Source of the DNA: Phalacrocorax aristotelis
Lineage: Eukaryota > Chordata > Aves > Suliformes > Phalacrocoracidae
Assembly: GCF_949628215.1 (NCBI RefSeq)
Contig: NC_134281.1
Span: forward strand, 11,542,501-11,606,500
Direction of reading: 5' to 3'
DNA: 64,000 nucleotides
A model generated the notes under the pieces. That model saw only the letters and a program-made list of their open reading frames with translations, was not told the DNA's origin and searched no databases. Each line of letters starts with the position of its first letter. The stretch's first letter is position 1. Shown one piece after another: positions 46,601-61,600 of the stretch. The position numbers were made by a program, and so were the translations under genes.

Positions 46601-49600
46601 GTCAGTGAAGTACTCCAGCTTTCCATGCAGCGACACAGTGAGCAATGATGCCACATAGGCCCGGTCTCTCGGAGAGAAAGTACGCTGGATTTCCAGAGTG
46701 TGGATGAACTGGTGGGGAGAGAGATAAGCCAGTGTGTGATTCTGCTGACAACAAGGCACTCGCATCTACTGGCTCGTGGAAGAGGTGGTGCTGCAGGGAG
46801 CTATTCGGGAATGAACTTTAACAGACACTGCCTGCTTCCTGTCACCAGCTGCCAGTGATGTGGCCCTGCAGAGAGAGGGACATTACCTTGGTGAGGAAGA
46901 GTTTGCTGTTGAGCAGGTTGGAGAGCTGGACTAAGCCCTGCTCCACAGTTTGCCGCCGGCACTCAGGGATGTCCAGGTCCCTTTGCAGTGGTGACTCGCG
47001 GTGGCCCGGGAAGAAAATGCGCTCCGCATAGGACTTGTAGTCCAAGAAGGGTATTCCTGTGCCCACAAGGTCACTTGTGAGGTCCATCATCTCAGTCATC
47101 AGGTCTGAGGGAAAGGAAATGCCCGTGAGGTTGACTACACGATCACACAACTGATGGTGCAGAGCATGAGGTGAGTGCAGGAACTAGGCCAGCAGGATGG
47201 GACTGAGGAAGGATGTTTCCTATTGGGAAGAGGCACATTGGGGTCCCATTGCTAGAACATTTAAAACTAGGGACTGGGATAAACTGCTGTAGGAAGCTTC
47301 CAGCCTTGGGGAGGAACCAGAATGTGAATTTGGTGATTATTTTAATTTACAGTCAAGGGCTGTCTTCCAGCTTTATAAAGAGGAAGACATTGTTCAGCAC
47401 AGATCTGTGGTTACAGGCATTACTTACATCAGTGTCTCTGATTATTAGAGATCTGCTCCTCACTGCTTCCCACATTAGTTGGAGATTACAATCTGAGTCA
47501 CCTGCACAGTTTTAGAGCCCCAGGTCTCCCAACACAAGGGCTCACTGCTGTAAGAAGCTGAAGGTTTGCAGGTCCAAAATATGGGATGTAATTCAACTTG
47601 CCCTACACACACTGGACTAGCTGTCCTTAAGGTCTTTGCAAGTGCACTGTCTTGACCTTTAGCTCTTCATCTGAATCTGGAGGATGAACTGGAGAATCTG
47701 AGGGGTCAGTATAGAACACTGTGCTCTGAATTAAAGAGAAGAATTAAAGATGGAAGAATTTGGCCATCTGTTTCAATGCATCAGCACAGGATAAAGTTAT
47801 TGCCTGCTCTGAGCTACCCAAACAAGTACATAGAAAGGGAAAGAGAAGTAGGGCTGAGAATGGTTATTCAAGCTTCCTTGAAGTTGCAAGAACCTAGGAG
47901 CACTGTGACTGACCTGTGAATTCCTTTTTGCATCTGTCCCGAACACTTGTTTCCAGATTTTCCAGCTGGATTTGAACTTTCTTATAATCCCTGAGAGCCT
48001 GTTTGCTCTTCCTCCTGCAATGAGAAGCAGAATTGTTCCCAGTGGCCCTAGCCCAGGGACTGTCCTTGCCAACTGTTGTGTTGCTGCAAAAGACTCCAGG
48101 GCAGTTGGTGTTTAGGTGATTTCTACTGAACGTCTCCTGAATAGGATACCAAACAGTGTTCTGTAAACTAGATGTGCCTCTTGGAGCACCCATTAGGTGG
48201 GGACTCTGAACGAGCCACCGTGCAGGCTGTGACCAGCAGGTGCAACATGCCTCACAGATCCAACGCCACCACGGGCTCAGAATTTGGCACAAAATAAAGA
48301 AAAATAGGACCTCGTTTAGGCCCAACGCTTGGCCACATCCACTGAATAATGTTGTAGAGGCACCTAAAGGCCTCCTACAATGCCAGAGTTTCTTACCTGT
48401 ATACAAAGACAATGACCAGAACAATCAGCGCCACAAAGGATGCACCAACACCCAAACCAATCTGTGCCTCCAGTGGGAAGGTGAGCTGGCTTTCTGTGTC
48501 ATATTGCACTCGGCCCAGGAGGAAGTTCAGGTTTCCCATCTGTACCTGTAAGAAAGCACATGCCATGGTATGAACTCAGTGCGGCAATGCAAAGCCACGG
48601 GGCTTCTCCAGAACGGGTACAGGTGGCATACAGCTCTCTAGCAAAGCTGTCCCACAGCACAACTCCTGAATCCAGCTACACCATTTGCTTTCAGCCAGTG
48701 TGTGGCACCTAAGTGTACAGTTGAGAACAAGAGCAGCTCCTTGCCACCCCTGGTGTCTCCCCTGACCCCCACCAGGGCTTCTGCCTTTCCTCCACTTCCC
48801 ATCCCACTCCGTGCCTCCACCACTACTTCCTGCTTCTGCTTCAACAAACAATAGGATTTCTTGTGGTACTGCTGACTCCCTACCGTGAACTCCGGGAGCA
48901 AGTCTGTGCCCTCCCGCTTTGTGCGGTGCCGTGGAGCTGGCTGCTCAGGGGGAGGCTCACAATAGAGGTGATTCCTTGTTAGTGTCTTCACCACACAGAC
49001 TCCTTCCCCAATCATAGCCATAACTTCATCCTTGGAAATAGCCAGATCTAGATTTTCCCCCTAGAACAGATGTGGAACAGCACATCAAATCAGGCAAAAA
49101 ACAACTCTGCACTTCCATGGTTCCAGAGAAGATGGAGAAGACCAAGAACATAGGATGAAAGCAGCATTTTTTTCTTCTCTGACTAGGCTCACATCTGAAT
49201 TGGCTGCAGGAGTTCATTTTGTAAGCTAAATAATTCACTTGCACACAATTTACATTATAGCTTTAGGACCCAAACCATGCTTCATAAGTACAGTTATAAA
49301 TAGCCTGTCTTCTGAAGACTCTTCAGCCACAGCACAACTAAGGTCAACTCTCCACTCGGTGTGCATATGCATACACATACACACGATGTGTATATATCTA
49401 AAAAGGTAGGCTCGTGTCAGTTAACCCAAGTACTTGGGTGAGTCAATCAATGCCTTTTGAAGCTGTAGCATATTCATGCTACTGTTCTTATCTGCTACAC
49501 AAATCAGCTTTAATTTTGGGGATTAAGACCTTTTTTTTTTTTTAATAAAACCATGCTGACTGATGTTAATTACATTTTTATGCTTTAATGCTTTCTAAGC

Positions 49601-52600
49601 TGAACCCTGCAGCAGTGTTTTCATGCTTTTGCCCAGAGCTCTGTCAGGGTATGCTGACAGGTTGGTAGATCAACCTCCTCGCTCTTTGAAAGTTTTCATC
49701 TTGCTAGTTCTCTGTCAGCCTTCTCAAATTGCCCTTCTTCTCCAAGATGCATTCAATACTAATGGCAGCAGTCTGGATATTTCTAGACTAGTACATCCTC
49801 ACAGTTTTTACTAATACACAAAAAAAGAGCAAGTGGAGAAAGTGCATCTCCAACTGCAACCATTAACTTTCTTAATGAGTACTGGACTAGAAAGTACCTT
49901 TCCATATAAAAGAAATACCTCAGATTTTTTTTCTCGCATGTACAGAAAAAAACATGAGCCACTCTGCCCTTCCGTATCGTCTTTAAAGGAGGATTTTCCT
50001 ACCTCCACCTAGTAATAGGTCTTCCCTACTGCCAAGATTCTTTTACTTCTAAGTTACTTCTAGAAGAATCTTAAGAAGTTATGAAAAAGCCAGCAGCTGA
50101 GAATAGGATGTGGGGTTTATTTAGTACTAACATCTCATATACAAATAGTTTATTAGGATTAAAAATGAAAAAGCAGAGCAGTTTCCACAAGCCCTGTGAA
50201 GCCTTTCACAATGATTTATGAGCTTGAGAGGCTTTTTTTATGCACTTTTCCCCCCTCTTCTTCTGTACCATTTCTCATAGGCCAAAGTAGATGTGCTGTG
50301 ACAGGTTGTAAGCCCATCAAATGCTTTCAAACTTGGATGCTGCATGACACCAATTTAAAACGCTCAGGTTAGAAACAACTTTGTACAAGGAACATTATTT
50401 CCAGCTAGTTTTTGTGTTACCTCCACAGAGATGACGCTTCCTGGCTTGTGACGATATGGTTTGGCAGGGTCTTCAGCATTCAGTGGTTTTAGGATGGGGT
50501 TGACTTCATAAGAGAAGGGCATGGGATGCAATGAGTTGAAATCAAAGCTCAGATTATCCAGAATAAATTCCAGCTTGATATGGACACTCCGCAACAGCAG
50601 GTTAATGGCTGGAGTTTTGCACAGGATCAGGTAGGAGGAGTTAACAAGACATGGTTCTTCAAACTAAATGTGAAAGGCAAAACAGCGTCAGTAGCGAACA
50701 CTAATGCTTCTCCCGTAGCTTTGCAATGCTTCCCAACCCTGAGCAATCTGGGGCCAGTCTGCATTCCTCTCATCTGGAGCAACGCCAGAAGAACTCTGCT
50801 TAATTGTAGAGGGAAAAATCCAAGATCTAAGGAATTCCCCATGTTCCTCTAAATAAAGTTTTCATAGCACTGCTTTTTTTTTTTAAGTACCTAGGTCTCA
50901 GCAGTGGGAATCAACTCTGACATTCCCCCAGCAGGAAATTCTGGAGGGGCATCACCTTTAGATCTCCCTGCTCTGACAGAATGGGACCAAAGAACTTCAA
51001 TGCAAGGCTGATTTCCTAGCCTGAATGCTTCTGTGAAAAAAGTGTTCCTTCTTCTGGTTTGATACATTTTATACATTTGGCGAAACTATTAAAGTAAAAA
51101 TTTTTTTCTCCCCTACAGCAACAGATGCCTTCCATGAGTAAAACCAACTATTATTGATGCATGTGCATCAGAGCCATATCGTCCCAGTTTACGTACAGGA
51201 AGCCACCCATCATTTGGACCAATAATGCAAACCCTTCTTGTACTTCAGCTGCCAAACACTCTCTACCTCTGCAAATTCTGCTGCATGACCTTGGTGACCA
51301 CATCGATACCCCTGTAGTGACCCATCTCAGGACACTGGCAGCAGGAGAGCAGAAAATGTTGGTAGAACTGGTAGTTTCGCTGAACTCTACCTGTTTTTGT
51401 GTCTCAGAGTGAAAGAGAGCCCAGGGGCTATAGAGGTGGGCTGAAGTACACAAAAGGAAGAGTCTGGAGCGCAGAGATGCTGAGCCACACAAGCTCTCTG
51501 GCTCAGCTGTAGATTTCTGTATCTCCACATGGCTGCCCTGCTGTTTCTGTCCCACATCACAAGTCCTGCCCACCTATAAGCAGAATCAGACCCAACTCCT
51601 GGAAATGTTTGTGAAAGTGCTTAACCTCTCAGTCTGGCAGAGAACACTTCCACTTGGCCAAGACTGTTGGTGCAATCCAAGCAGATAACGGCAAGTGGGG
51701 GGAAAAGCCTTAGGGACAGAAAGTCCACCTCTCCAGAGGAACAACCACCCTTATGTACCCTCAGCTCCACTGAGCACTTGGCTGTGCTACCTGCTGGATG
51801 CTGCACAGAGCGTCCTCAGGGCACTCGGTGTCTGGGATGATTCTGCGCCATCGTCCCAGTCCTCGGCGCCGGCGTTCAGATGGAGAAACTGTAACTCGGA
51901 TCTTTGGTTTCTGTACAACATCCAAGTTGTATCCATGAACTCTGAGCACTCTCCCTCCACTGAAAGAGAATAAATGCCTGTTCTCACCCACCTATTACTC
52001 ATTAGCTCTGCCTTTGCCCATACTCCCACCCTTCTGCTTATGCTCATTCCTACAAGCCTGGCTTTACTCCAAAGTGCAACTCAACAAACAGGTGCCATTG
52101 GTGCAGTGGTACCTGCCTCAGCACACAGCCCTGGGAAAGGGGCATTCAGTCTTTCTACCTGAGGAAGCTTTTAGGTGGCTCTGCAAAAGTGATGTTGGGA
52201 TCCAGAGTATATCTGAAGAGGGATCCTTCCAGTCTCCGCTCTTGGTCCCCATATTTGATAGTGACTGGGAGTTCTGCAGACACATTGCTGGGACTTGTCT
52301 GGCACGCCAGCTGATCCTCCGTCTTCTCAGAGAGGCTTGGAGAGACAGAAGAGAGAACAAGGGATTAACACAGCCACTGCAGAGACAGATTTTATAGTAC
52401 TATGCCTTGCTCTTTGCAGACAGTCCGCAGATGTCTTCTGGTACTTTCCCGAATTTATTGCTGAAAGGTCTTGTGCCTTATCTAGTTAAGCAATAATAGC
52501 TGGGCAGTTGTCAGTGAGCAGCATAGGGACATAGAGCATGTACAGTCACTGTCCAGACTGAAGAGACTGGAAGCATGCTTCCAAGGTCTGTGCATCCCAG

Positions 52601-55600
52601 GATGCAAAAGAACAAGCAGCTCTTAGTGTTAGTCTGCAGGAGCCAAAGGCAGCTCCCCATCAGCAAAAGCAGAGCTGTCGGGATTGGGTATAGTCCTGTC
52701 AAGAGACATGCAGAACAGAGGACATGCAGCACTCTTCACATCCAAGGGAACGTGGGCAGGAATGTAAGATGGTCGAGGTTGCTGCCATGACCCTTCAAGG
52801 GGAGGATCTCCTGGAACACAGAGGACAGCAGAGCTCCAACAGCCTGTGCTAACGGCTGAGCTAGGCAGCATCACACCCTACAGGGCTCTGGGAAGGACTC
52901 CGGGCAGTGCACAGCCAGCACATCAGCAGGCTCTGATCTTACATGTGGCAAGGGAGGTCTCCAAGCAGGACACTGATCTCATTAGGATGCCCAGTCAGCA
53001 GCTTTGAGCCCAGAAGGGTAAGGCAGGTTCCTCCCGCTTTGGGGCCCTGAGTTGGAACAATGGATTTCAGCTCTGGGTTCTAGAAGAGGGGAAAAGAGAA
53101 AAAAAGAAAAAAAAAAAAAGGAGGTGAGTGACAAGGATGTCAAAAGATAAGGCAAGGAAAGAAAACAGCAGAACGTGTTCAGTGACCTCCAGTGCTATGA
53201 AAACAACCTATAGGTCCCAGTCACAGGCAGGCCTCAGCTAGGCTCCAGCAGCTACCTTACAGAGCAGAGGCAACAGAAGAGGGATCAATCACACCGTCAA
53301 GAACCACAAACTGGGGACCAGTCTTTCCACAGACTGCAAAAGGCAGATAGATGCTGCAAACAGCAGAGCTGTGAGCCTCACACACAAACCCTAGGACTAC
53401 CAATTCAAAGGGATTGTTCAGATCAGTAACTGGATTAATCAACTCAAGTTAGGAAAAACAAGGTAGCAAATAAATTATCTGTTTGTCTAGAAGATGAGAA
53501 GATTAGCAGCAGGGAGCCCTAAGAATGTGTTGAGACCTGTGCTGTTAAACATACTTGTAGGTGACCTGGAATGGGGAAATTAAATTTGATGAATTACTCA
53601 GAGTAACAAAAACTTAGTACCGCTGAGGAGCTACAGCAAAATTTAGAGGAACCAGAGTGGCACAAGTAAGTCACTGCTGATAAATAAAGAGCAAGATACA
53701 AGAAGTGAGAAGGAGCACGGAGACTACAGCAAAAAAGCAACCCAACCATATGAACACAGTTGTGAGTTTTGAAATAGCTCCTGCCCAATCAAGGGTGCTT
53801 TGGTACCTATAACAACTCTACCAGCTGTAAGCACAGATCTCAACAGAAACACACCTAGTGGTAGGAGTTACTGGGAAGGGAATTAAGAAAAAAGATTTTT
53901 ATGCCACAGTAAAAATTCCTTTTGCACTTGCATCTTGAACATAGTATGCAGGTCTCATTACCCTGCCTCAAATGGTGATAACAGAACCAAAAGCAAGAAA
54001 CAAGCATAATCCAGTATATGAAATGGTTCTATACAGCCAAAAATGAAATAGCCTAAGACTTTTCAGGCCTCTCTTTTCCATTCCCGTGGGACAGAGAGAC
54101 ATGCAACTAGGTACATAGCTTGTAAGTTACACAGCAAGCATGTAAAGCAAATAATTGTATCTAAAAACTACTTAAATATTATTTCATAATTGCTGGGTTT
54201 AATGTATCAAAAAGTTATCAGAAATGTGTTTAAAAATTAATAGGAAACATTTCTCCATACAATGCCCAGTAACTTTAGATTTAACTGCCTCTAGCTGCTG
54301 AAGATAAAAAGTGTGTTCAAGCATCAAATTGCAAATTAAAAGGAAAGTCAGAAGTCTTAATAAGATGTTAAGTCATCACCACCAACAAAAAAATCTCAAA
54401 ATCAGAAAGGCACCCTGTATTTTTCCTTTCTTTAAGCATTTAATAGTTACCATTGTCAAAAAAACCCCAATCACTGGACTACAGAATCTTTAGTGTTACC
54501 CAGTACAGCTGTTCTTATAATCTAAGGGATGGTGGGGTGTGTGGGGGAGAAAACCCACAAAACAAATAACCCCCCCCAAACACCACACAACACGAACACC
54601 AGAAAAATGAGATAAAAAGAATAGCAGCAAGTGCCTGGTAGAGTCCCACCAGTTCATGCACAGCCATTTGGCAGAGATACTGGAAGAGCAGGGAGAGGTA
54701 TTAAAGAAGCAATAGTTACATTACCTGATAGGTGAAAATATGCCCAGAAACTCCTCGTCCTCCTCCAGGCACTTCCACCACAATGTGCCCAAATGTCTCA
54801 GCCCCGCTCCTGCCAGTGATGCATACGATACTGCAGGGCAATCCAAGAACAGTGTCACACCGTGGAAGAACAGATGAGCTGTACCCATTACATCATGTCC
54901 TAAAACCTTCTAGCAACCACAGCTCCCTTCCTTCAGCCTTATCACATGCTTGGAATATACAACCAAACATTGAGAAACACCTTTAAAACCTGGATTAGGT
55001 GCAGCAGAAAAAAGCAGGGGGTGGTTCCAAACAGGCCCATCCTATCCAAGATTATTCTTTCTGGGACAGACAGGATGAAGCCCATAGTATCACAGATAGA
55101 CGAGGAGTCTAAGAACTCTGCTGTTGTCCAGAGCTGATCAAATCCATCACATCTGGAGTGACTCCAGGCTAGCAGTGGTCAATCCACACATTAGCACTGT
55201 GTCTGATGCAGAAGAAAACTCAAGACTGTAGGTTTAGCTGGCACTGGTCTTCAGCCAGTGGCCTCTGGGACCAGCCAGTTCCCCTGATCTGCACCAGCCA
55301 TCCTTCCCAGCCCTTTTCGCAGCCAGAATTTGGTATGGGAGACGCTGACAATGTGAAGTGTCAGGTGGCACTTAGAACAGGGCAACAAGGAAGCCCATGT
55401 TACAGCACCAATTTGCTAACAAAAAAAAAAACGTACTCCATGGGATACTTCCCAGCCTTCCTGCACAGGAGGAGATTAATTTTATCTGGGCCTTGCTCAG
55501 GAGTGGGTTCCAGGTTCACAGCTATATCCCCTCAACCAAAAAGGCTCAGAATTTGAACCTAGGCAGCGGAGTCCCAAGCCAGGACCCTGTGATGCCAGGT

Positions 55601-58600
55601 GATTTACAGATACAGAACAAAGACAGTGCTAACCCCAGAAAGATTATGCTCTAATTCTAGAATGAAAACAGAAAGCAGATGGATCCAGACAGACAAGGTG
55701 CACAGACAGGACAACACTGCTCAACACAGCAGGCCATTTCCCAGCAGGCTCTTACCTGGCTCCGAGGGACAGGTGCTACAAAACTACTGCTACCATGGAA
55801 TGGAAAAATGGGTTTGTGATAGCTGTGATGAGAGGTTACTCACAATTGCTCTCCTCTTCTCCTGCTTGTTGCTCGGCTCATCTCCCTCCCTTGTCAAATG
55901 CTCCCACCTACCTGCCCTCCCACAGGCCAATTATATAAATATTCCTTTCTCCTTGCTTCCTACCTACTCCCCAGTCACACCTCTCAACGCCTGACTACGC
56001 TGCCTTGTTATATGGTGCTGCCCTGGCCAGACATACCAGCTACCCAGTTATCTATCACTGACATGAGCTGGATTCAGCAGGACAGGTCTCTCCACTTCTC
56101 ATCCTCCTCCTCCCCACTACTTTTACAAGCATTGTGTGACCTGCCAGGCACTCCTAGCCACCAGAAGAGTGGCATAAGGTCCACCAGGACTCCCTGGTCT
56201 CTCCCTGGTTGAGAGGGTCCTTTCATGGGGTTTGTTCCTGTGAGGTAGAAGCCTGGCTGGCAAATGAAGAATGACAGCCTAGGGGTGTGCCCACTCAAGC
56301 AGAGGCAAGAATCTGTGCCGTACTTCCAACCACATGTTCCCATTCTAACCCTGTGCTAACATGGTCAGGATATTTTCCTAGCAGTGACACTTGCACAAGC
56401 CATGTCTCTCACTTTCTTGAAATCACCCTGCGACTGGGAGAGACACCCATGGTTCCATGGTGAAACTGCATAGTTCCAAGCCTGTGACTCCCTGATCTGG
56501 CTGGCCTGCAGGCTCTGCCCTGGCAGTATGGTTGGTATATGGCAGCACTGTTTGGCCGTTGCCTTGTATGCAATGGTATCTCTCCAAGGTCACTGCCTGA
56601 GTAACTAATCAGGCAGTGACCTTACTGAGGGGCACTCCCTGGGGAAGGGGCAAGGCTCAATACCTGCTACAGCAAAGGCAATGACATCTCAGGCTGGTGT
56701 CAGCAGCCAAGGGAAAAGCCAGCGCCTGCCTCTGGGAGGAGGTTTCACAGATACTCTACCTGCTAGAGATCTCATACTCTTGAGCATCTACGGCACAGGG
56801 AATTCCTGCAACAGTGACAGTTTCTGCAATGTCTTGATGTTTCTGCCCGAGGTTTGAGCCAGTGATGGTGATTCTAGTGCCACCTTCCACTGGTCCAGAC
56901 AGGGGGTACACCTGCAAAGACATCCGCGCATGTGTAAATGTCACAGTATCTCAGACTGCTGCAGTCTGGCAACTGATCTACAGCACAGGGCCCTGCAACT
57001 GCCCCATTACAAACTCTGCCTGGTTGGATCACTGCTATGGATTCCTTTTACTGGCTTGGACTAGTACCAAGTTGCACCCTCATCAGAAGAGAGGCCACAA
57101 AGAGCACCACAGTTGGAGCCTTCTTTCTGATAACTCACTCTTGCCAGCAGTCTCCCCCCTAGAGGTGATAACCCACTATAGTCTTCTAAAGGCAAGGACT
57201 GCCCCGCTTTGCCTTCTCATCAACATCCTGACCGCTCCATAAGGCATTTCTGCTGAAGAGTGGGAATGCACAAGCCAATATGTGTTACTAGTATTGAAGC
57301 AGCAAGCACCATTCCCCCCTCAGCATCAGTACGACAATGAATTGCATGCTGCACAAACGTCAAAGCTCTGTCCCTGAGCAGCATCCAAGATAAACTAAGA
57401 CAAGATGCAGCACATGGATGTTGTGTGCCACCGGAGGGAGGACAAGCTGACAGCAAAAGGGACACATGGCTACAGACACTTGTCATGTGGCAGTTAGCAA
57501 GAAACATTTAAAATAAACAGACAAAAATAATTAATTTCAGTAACCTGTCATGCCTTTCCCATCCTTGCTGTGCTGTTATCATTAGGTTTTGCTCTCTTTT
57601 GACTCAGGCTCAGTTGGGCCAACCTGTTTCAGGGTCTGGCTCGGGACAGTTGGAGGATCCAATCTGTGGACCCTTTCCCAGCTCCTGAATGATTCTGTTC
57701 CTTCTGGTGTGGCAGTTTCAGCTCACACGAGATACAAATGCGTCTTTCCCCACTGTTTTCTATCAGCAAACTGAATGCCCAGCACAAAAGTCTAGCATCC
57801 TTACAACACCGAGGGCTCGCAGTAGAATAGGACTACCTTGCTCTTCAGATGGCCCATGTATTATTGAGCTGCGCTGTTTGCACTCTGAGTTCACAAGCCT
57901 TTGATTTCAACTGGAGAATGGAGCCCTCCTTGCCCCAGATGCAGTACTCTAGCAAGCAAGTTACTCACAGAGTGAATGAGAGGTGCTGGACACAGGTCTT
58001 CTATCTCTTCCTTGCAGGAGCCCCTGAAGATACAGCTGGGGTTGCCACCTCCACACCATACACAGTTGTACTTTGAGTCAGCTGTTTGGCAGCGGCTACA
58101 ATCAGTGTGTCCCACAGAGCAGTTGTAAAAAGTCACTGCAAAGGAGGAAAATTCAGAGGCATCTGCAAACATCCTCTAGGGCACAGAATAATCCACCAAA
58201 CTGGCATCTTGCACAGAACCCTCTCCTCTATCCCCTGTGACAAGCAACAGAAATGAGGATATACATCTTCCTTAGTTTCCCTTTGATAGGGCTACTAGAG
58301 GTGGAAAAAGCCTCATTCGAGGATTTCTCAATTCTCTTCCACCTCATGTGCTGTCTTTTTGCTGGGGAGGTATTGCACTCCTACCATGAAGATCTGCAGC
58401 ACTGTCCACTCGAAGGTGTTGTCGCCTCTGTACAAACACCACAGCATTGAATTCGAGTTCAGGCGCTGTGTAACTGTACTGCAAAGACAAAGACCATCAG
58501 GACAAAGGACTTAGTAGAGGCACAAACAAGCCAGCTGAATAGGCAAAAAGCAACAGCATCCATCCTGCATAGTGCACTGGCACATGCAGCCTATGTGGAT

Positions 58601-61600
58601 CTTCCTGTGAGTGCAGCAAGCCAACGTTAGCTGGGGCGGTGGCAAGGCAGGCCTGTCCTCACTGGTTCGTGCAGTCACAATTCTGTTCTAGAAAGCATAG
58701 CAGGCATTGGTTCACTAGGACGAATGCTGAAGACAAATGTATGCTCACAACAATACTTGTCTAACTTCCTAACTGCATTCCTAAATGGCTAATTCCTAAC
58801 TACCAGCCACCTGCTCAGAAAGCTGCTCAAGCTGCAATTTCTGCAATTTCAGTAGAGATGAAGATGTAGGATTACAATTGGTCCACAGGGCTCATGTGCA
58901 CAAGAGCCTGTGTCATTACTCTCCCTTAACTATATGAGTTTGGGAACTAAAAATACCACCTCTACTTGCAAATCTTGCCCTAAGTAAAATCCACACATCA
59001 TCCAGAACTGTACGTGGCTGGTTTAATTTTGCCTGTTAATCTTACAATCCCCAGGCTAGCTTCCACCACTAAGAAAAAAATGGTATTAACAGCATTTTTC
59101 TTTTCACAAAAGAACCACCATCACAGAAGTCACAATCCAGAGAAACATGAACAACAGTGCCTCGAGCTAAAGCAGAAGTGGCACTGTCCTGGCAGGCTGC
59201 AGTGAGTGGTGATTCAGAGATGGCATCATCCGGTACTACAGCAAATGCAACAACAGGTTGTATGGCTTAGACTACACAATCTTTCTGTAAGCTGAAGATA
59301 CCAGTACCACCGGACAGCAGCATCACAGATGAGGGCCCCACAGTGCTAAATATTCTACAGATATTTTTGCAAAATATGTCCCTTTCCCCAAAGAGTTTGC
59401 CTTCCAGCCTGCTGCTTTGCTGAGCAAAAACAGCACCAGTGTGAACTCTGAAATAGCATTGTATTCCAAGCACTCACCTGGTTCATCTGGCAGGTGATAT
59501 AACAGATGGAGTGGTTTGTTTCTTCTTCTTCCACGTAAGCATCCATCACCACTGTCCTCCCTTCCAAATTCAGGACACACTCATAGTCCCACTGCTGGTC
59601 CTGCAGAGAAGATACACATGGCACCATTTCTCAACTACACAGAGCTTCCTGCAACACGACAGTGTACTCCTGCCTCTCCAATTCAGCACTTTTTAGCAAG
59701 CCACTTACTGTGCAAGCAGTGTGCTCTTTTCATTCCCTTCGTTATGCCAATTCTACGCTATATTTAGAGGCTCTCTATGCTGTCACTGCCTCTACGTATG
59801 AAAGGTAAACCAACACAAAACAAAACACCTTGAAGGGAGCATGTGTACCAGTGGGACTGTGAAGTTATGCCTGTATGTCTGTGAAACACTAGCTTGGAAA
59901 CGAAGAGTGGAGTACACAGATTAGGGCAGTGCACCTCAAAAAACACTAAGTGTATTTTTCTTCTCTCTCTCTCCTGTAAATCTTCAACTGAATTGCATAG
60001 ATACTTCCTGTAAAAAAGATGGATATGCAACTGTAACCAGCTCTGCTCCTCTGAGCAGTGCAGTATATCAGGTTTGACATATAAAGTAACAATTAGTCTG
60101 TGGGCTGCATGTTCCTGAGGCGGTCATTTGTGAAAGGTTGCTAAATCAGTCTTCTGTCTTGAGAAGCAAAGAGAATTTTTATCAGAGGCACACCCAAGAA
60201 ACATAGCTTTCAAGGGTGGTTTTCCCTGTTGCAGAAGTTTCAGGTATGACAGGAATAGCTGCACTAACATGAGCATGCCAGAAAGGAAAGGGAACATGAC
60301 TTTAGCTTATGGAGACACAATCAATCAGCAGAGATTCAGCAAGAAGTTATTCCAAGAACTACTATCTACAGTGCAGCACAGGTGCAACTTAATCCAAACA
60401 CATGCAGATTTTCTTCAGCAGGTTGGTGCACACCTGTACTGTACTGTAGGAGGTGGGCGACCTCCTACCCACCAATAAATCCAGCTATGTAATCCTTTAT
60501 TCACAGAAGTAGATAATTCCTCTAGGTGTTTCTGCGAACAGGAGAAACCCAGGCAAAGCCACAATTGTGTCTTACGGGTATTTTTAGTAGTCCAGTGGAC
60601 AGGTTGCCCAAACAGTGCTCTGTATGAACACAGTTTCTCAATGCTGATGGCACTGTGCTGACTACCTGATAGAGGTGGAAGTTCTTCCCCAGCAGGGTTA
60701 TCTTCCTCGCCACGTTGACTGGAAACAGTGAAGGCCCCTGGATTCTCTGCACACAGGGACATGCATCTGGACCCCAGCTAAGCTCTTCATTCTGAAAACA
60801 AACACAGGTCTTCACAGAGAGAGACCTCCATGGCTCTGATACAGGGAATCAAAGCTAACGTGTCAACAGAGAAACAAGACCTGCCTGAATGAACACAAGG
60901 CTGTGCTTCTTTACCATGGAGTTACAAGAAAGCAGTGCAAGATCCCAAGGAGGTAAACAGCAGAAAGCTGTGAATATGCTGCATATCACAGCAGCTGCCA
61001 CTTTCAGGCCAGCAGCATTTCTACAAGACCCGGGAACCTTGCACACATTTTTCTTCCTTAGGCTGCCACTTCTCATTCTGCACATTACAGCTGTCAGCTT
61101 CTACAGTCTCAGAGGGCACCACCTCTCCTGTGTGCTGAAATACTAGACCAGCAATCTGTATGAAAATTTCAAAGTGTTACAGCCTTAGACTGTGAATTCC
61201 AAAGCCCAGCAACTTACCTCCTCCCAAAACTCAGGGGCATCATACTGATAGTCGAGGTCAGGGTGGAGGATCCTGGGAAAGTCAGGGACATCTCTCTCCG
61301 AAGAATCACCATCACCCGACAGAAGAGTAGAAGCAGAGAAGGGAGATGTGTCATTCTCAGCTTGCAGCAGATCCATCCAGTCCTCTGTGTCCTGGAGCTC
61401 CGTGCCTTCTTCCAGCAACCAGTCTGGGGGAGCTGACGGCGGGAGCTCTGAAGCAGGTAGTTCAGTTCCCAATAATCTGGGAGAGTCATCAGAGGCAGCA
61501 GGGCCCCCCGGCACCTGGCTGGGTGTCTGGGGGGATGGGATGGCAGATGTCAGTGCCTCTGTGGTAGGAAAAGAACTCGGAGGCCACTTGAAACTGGTGA

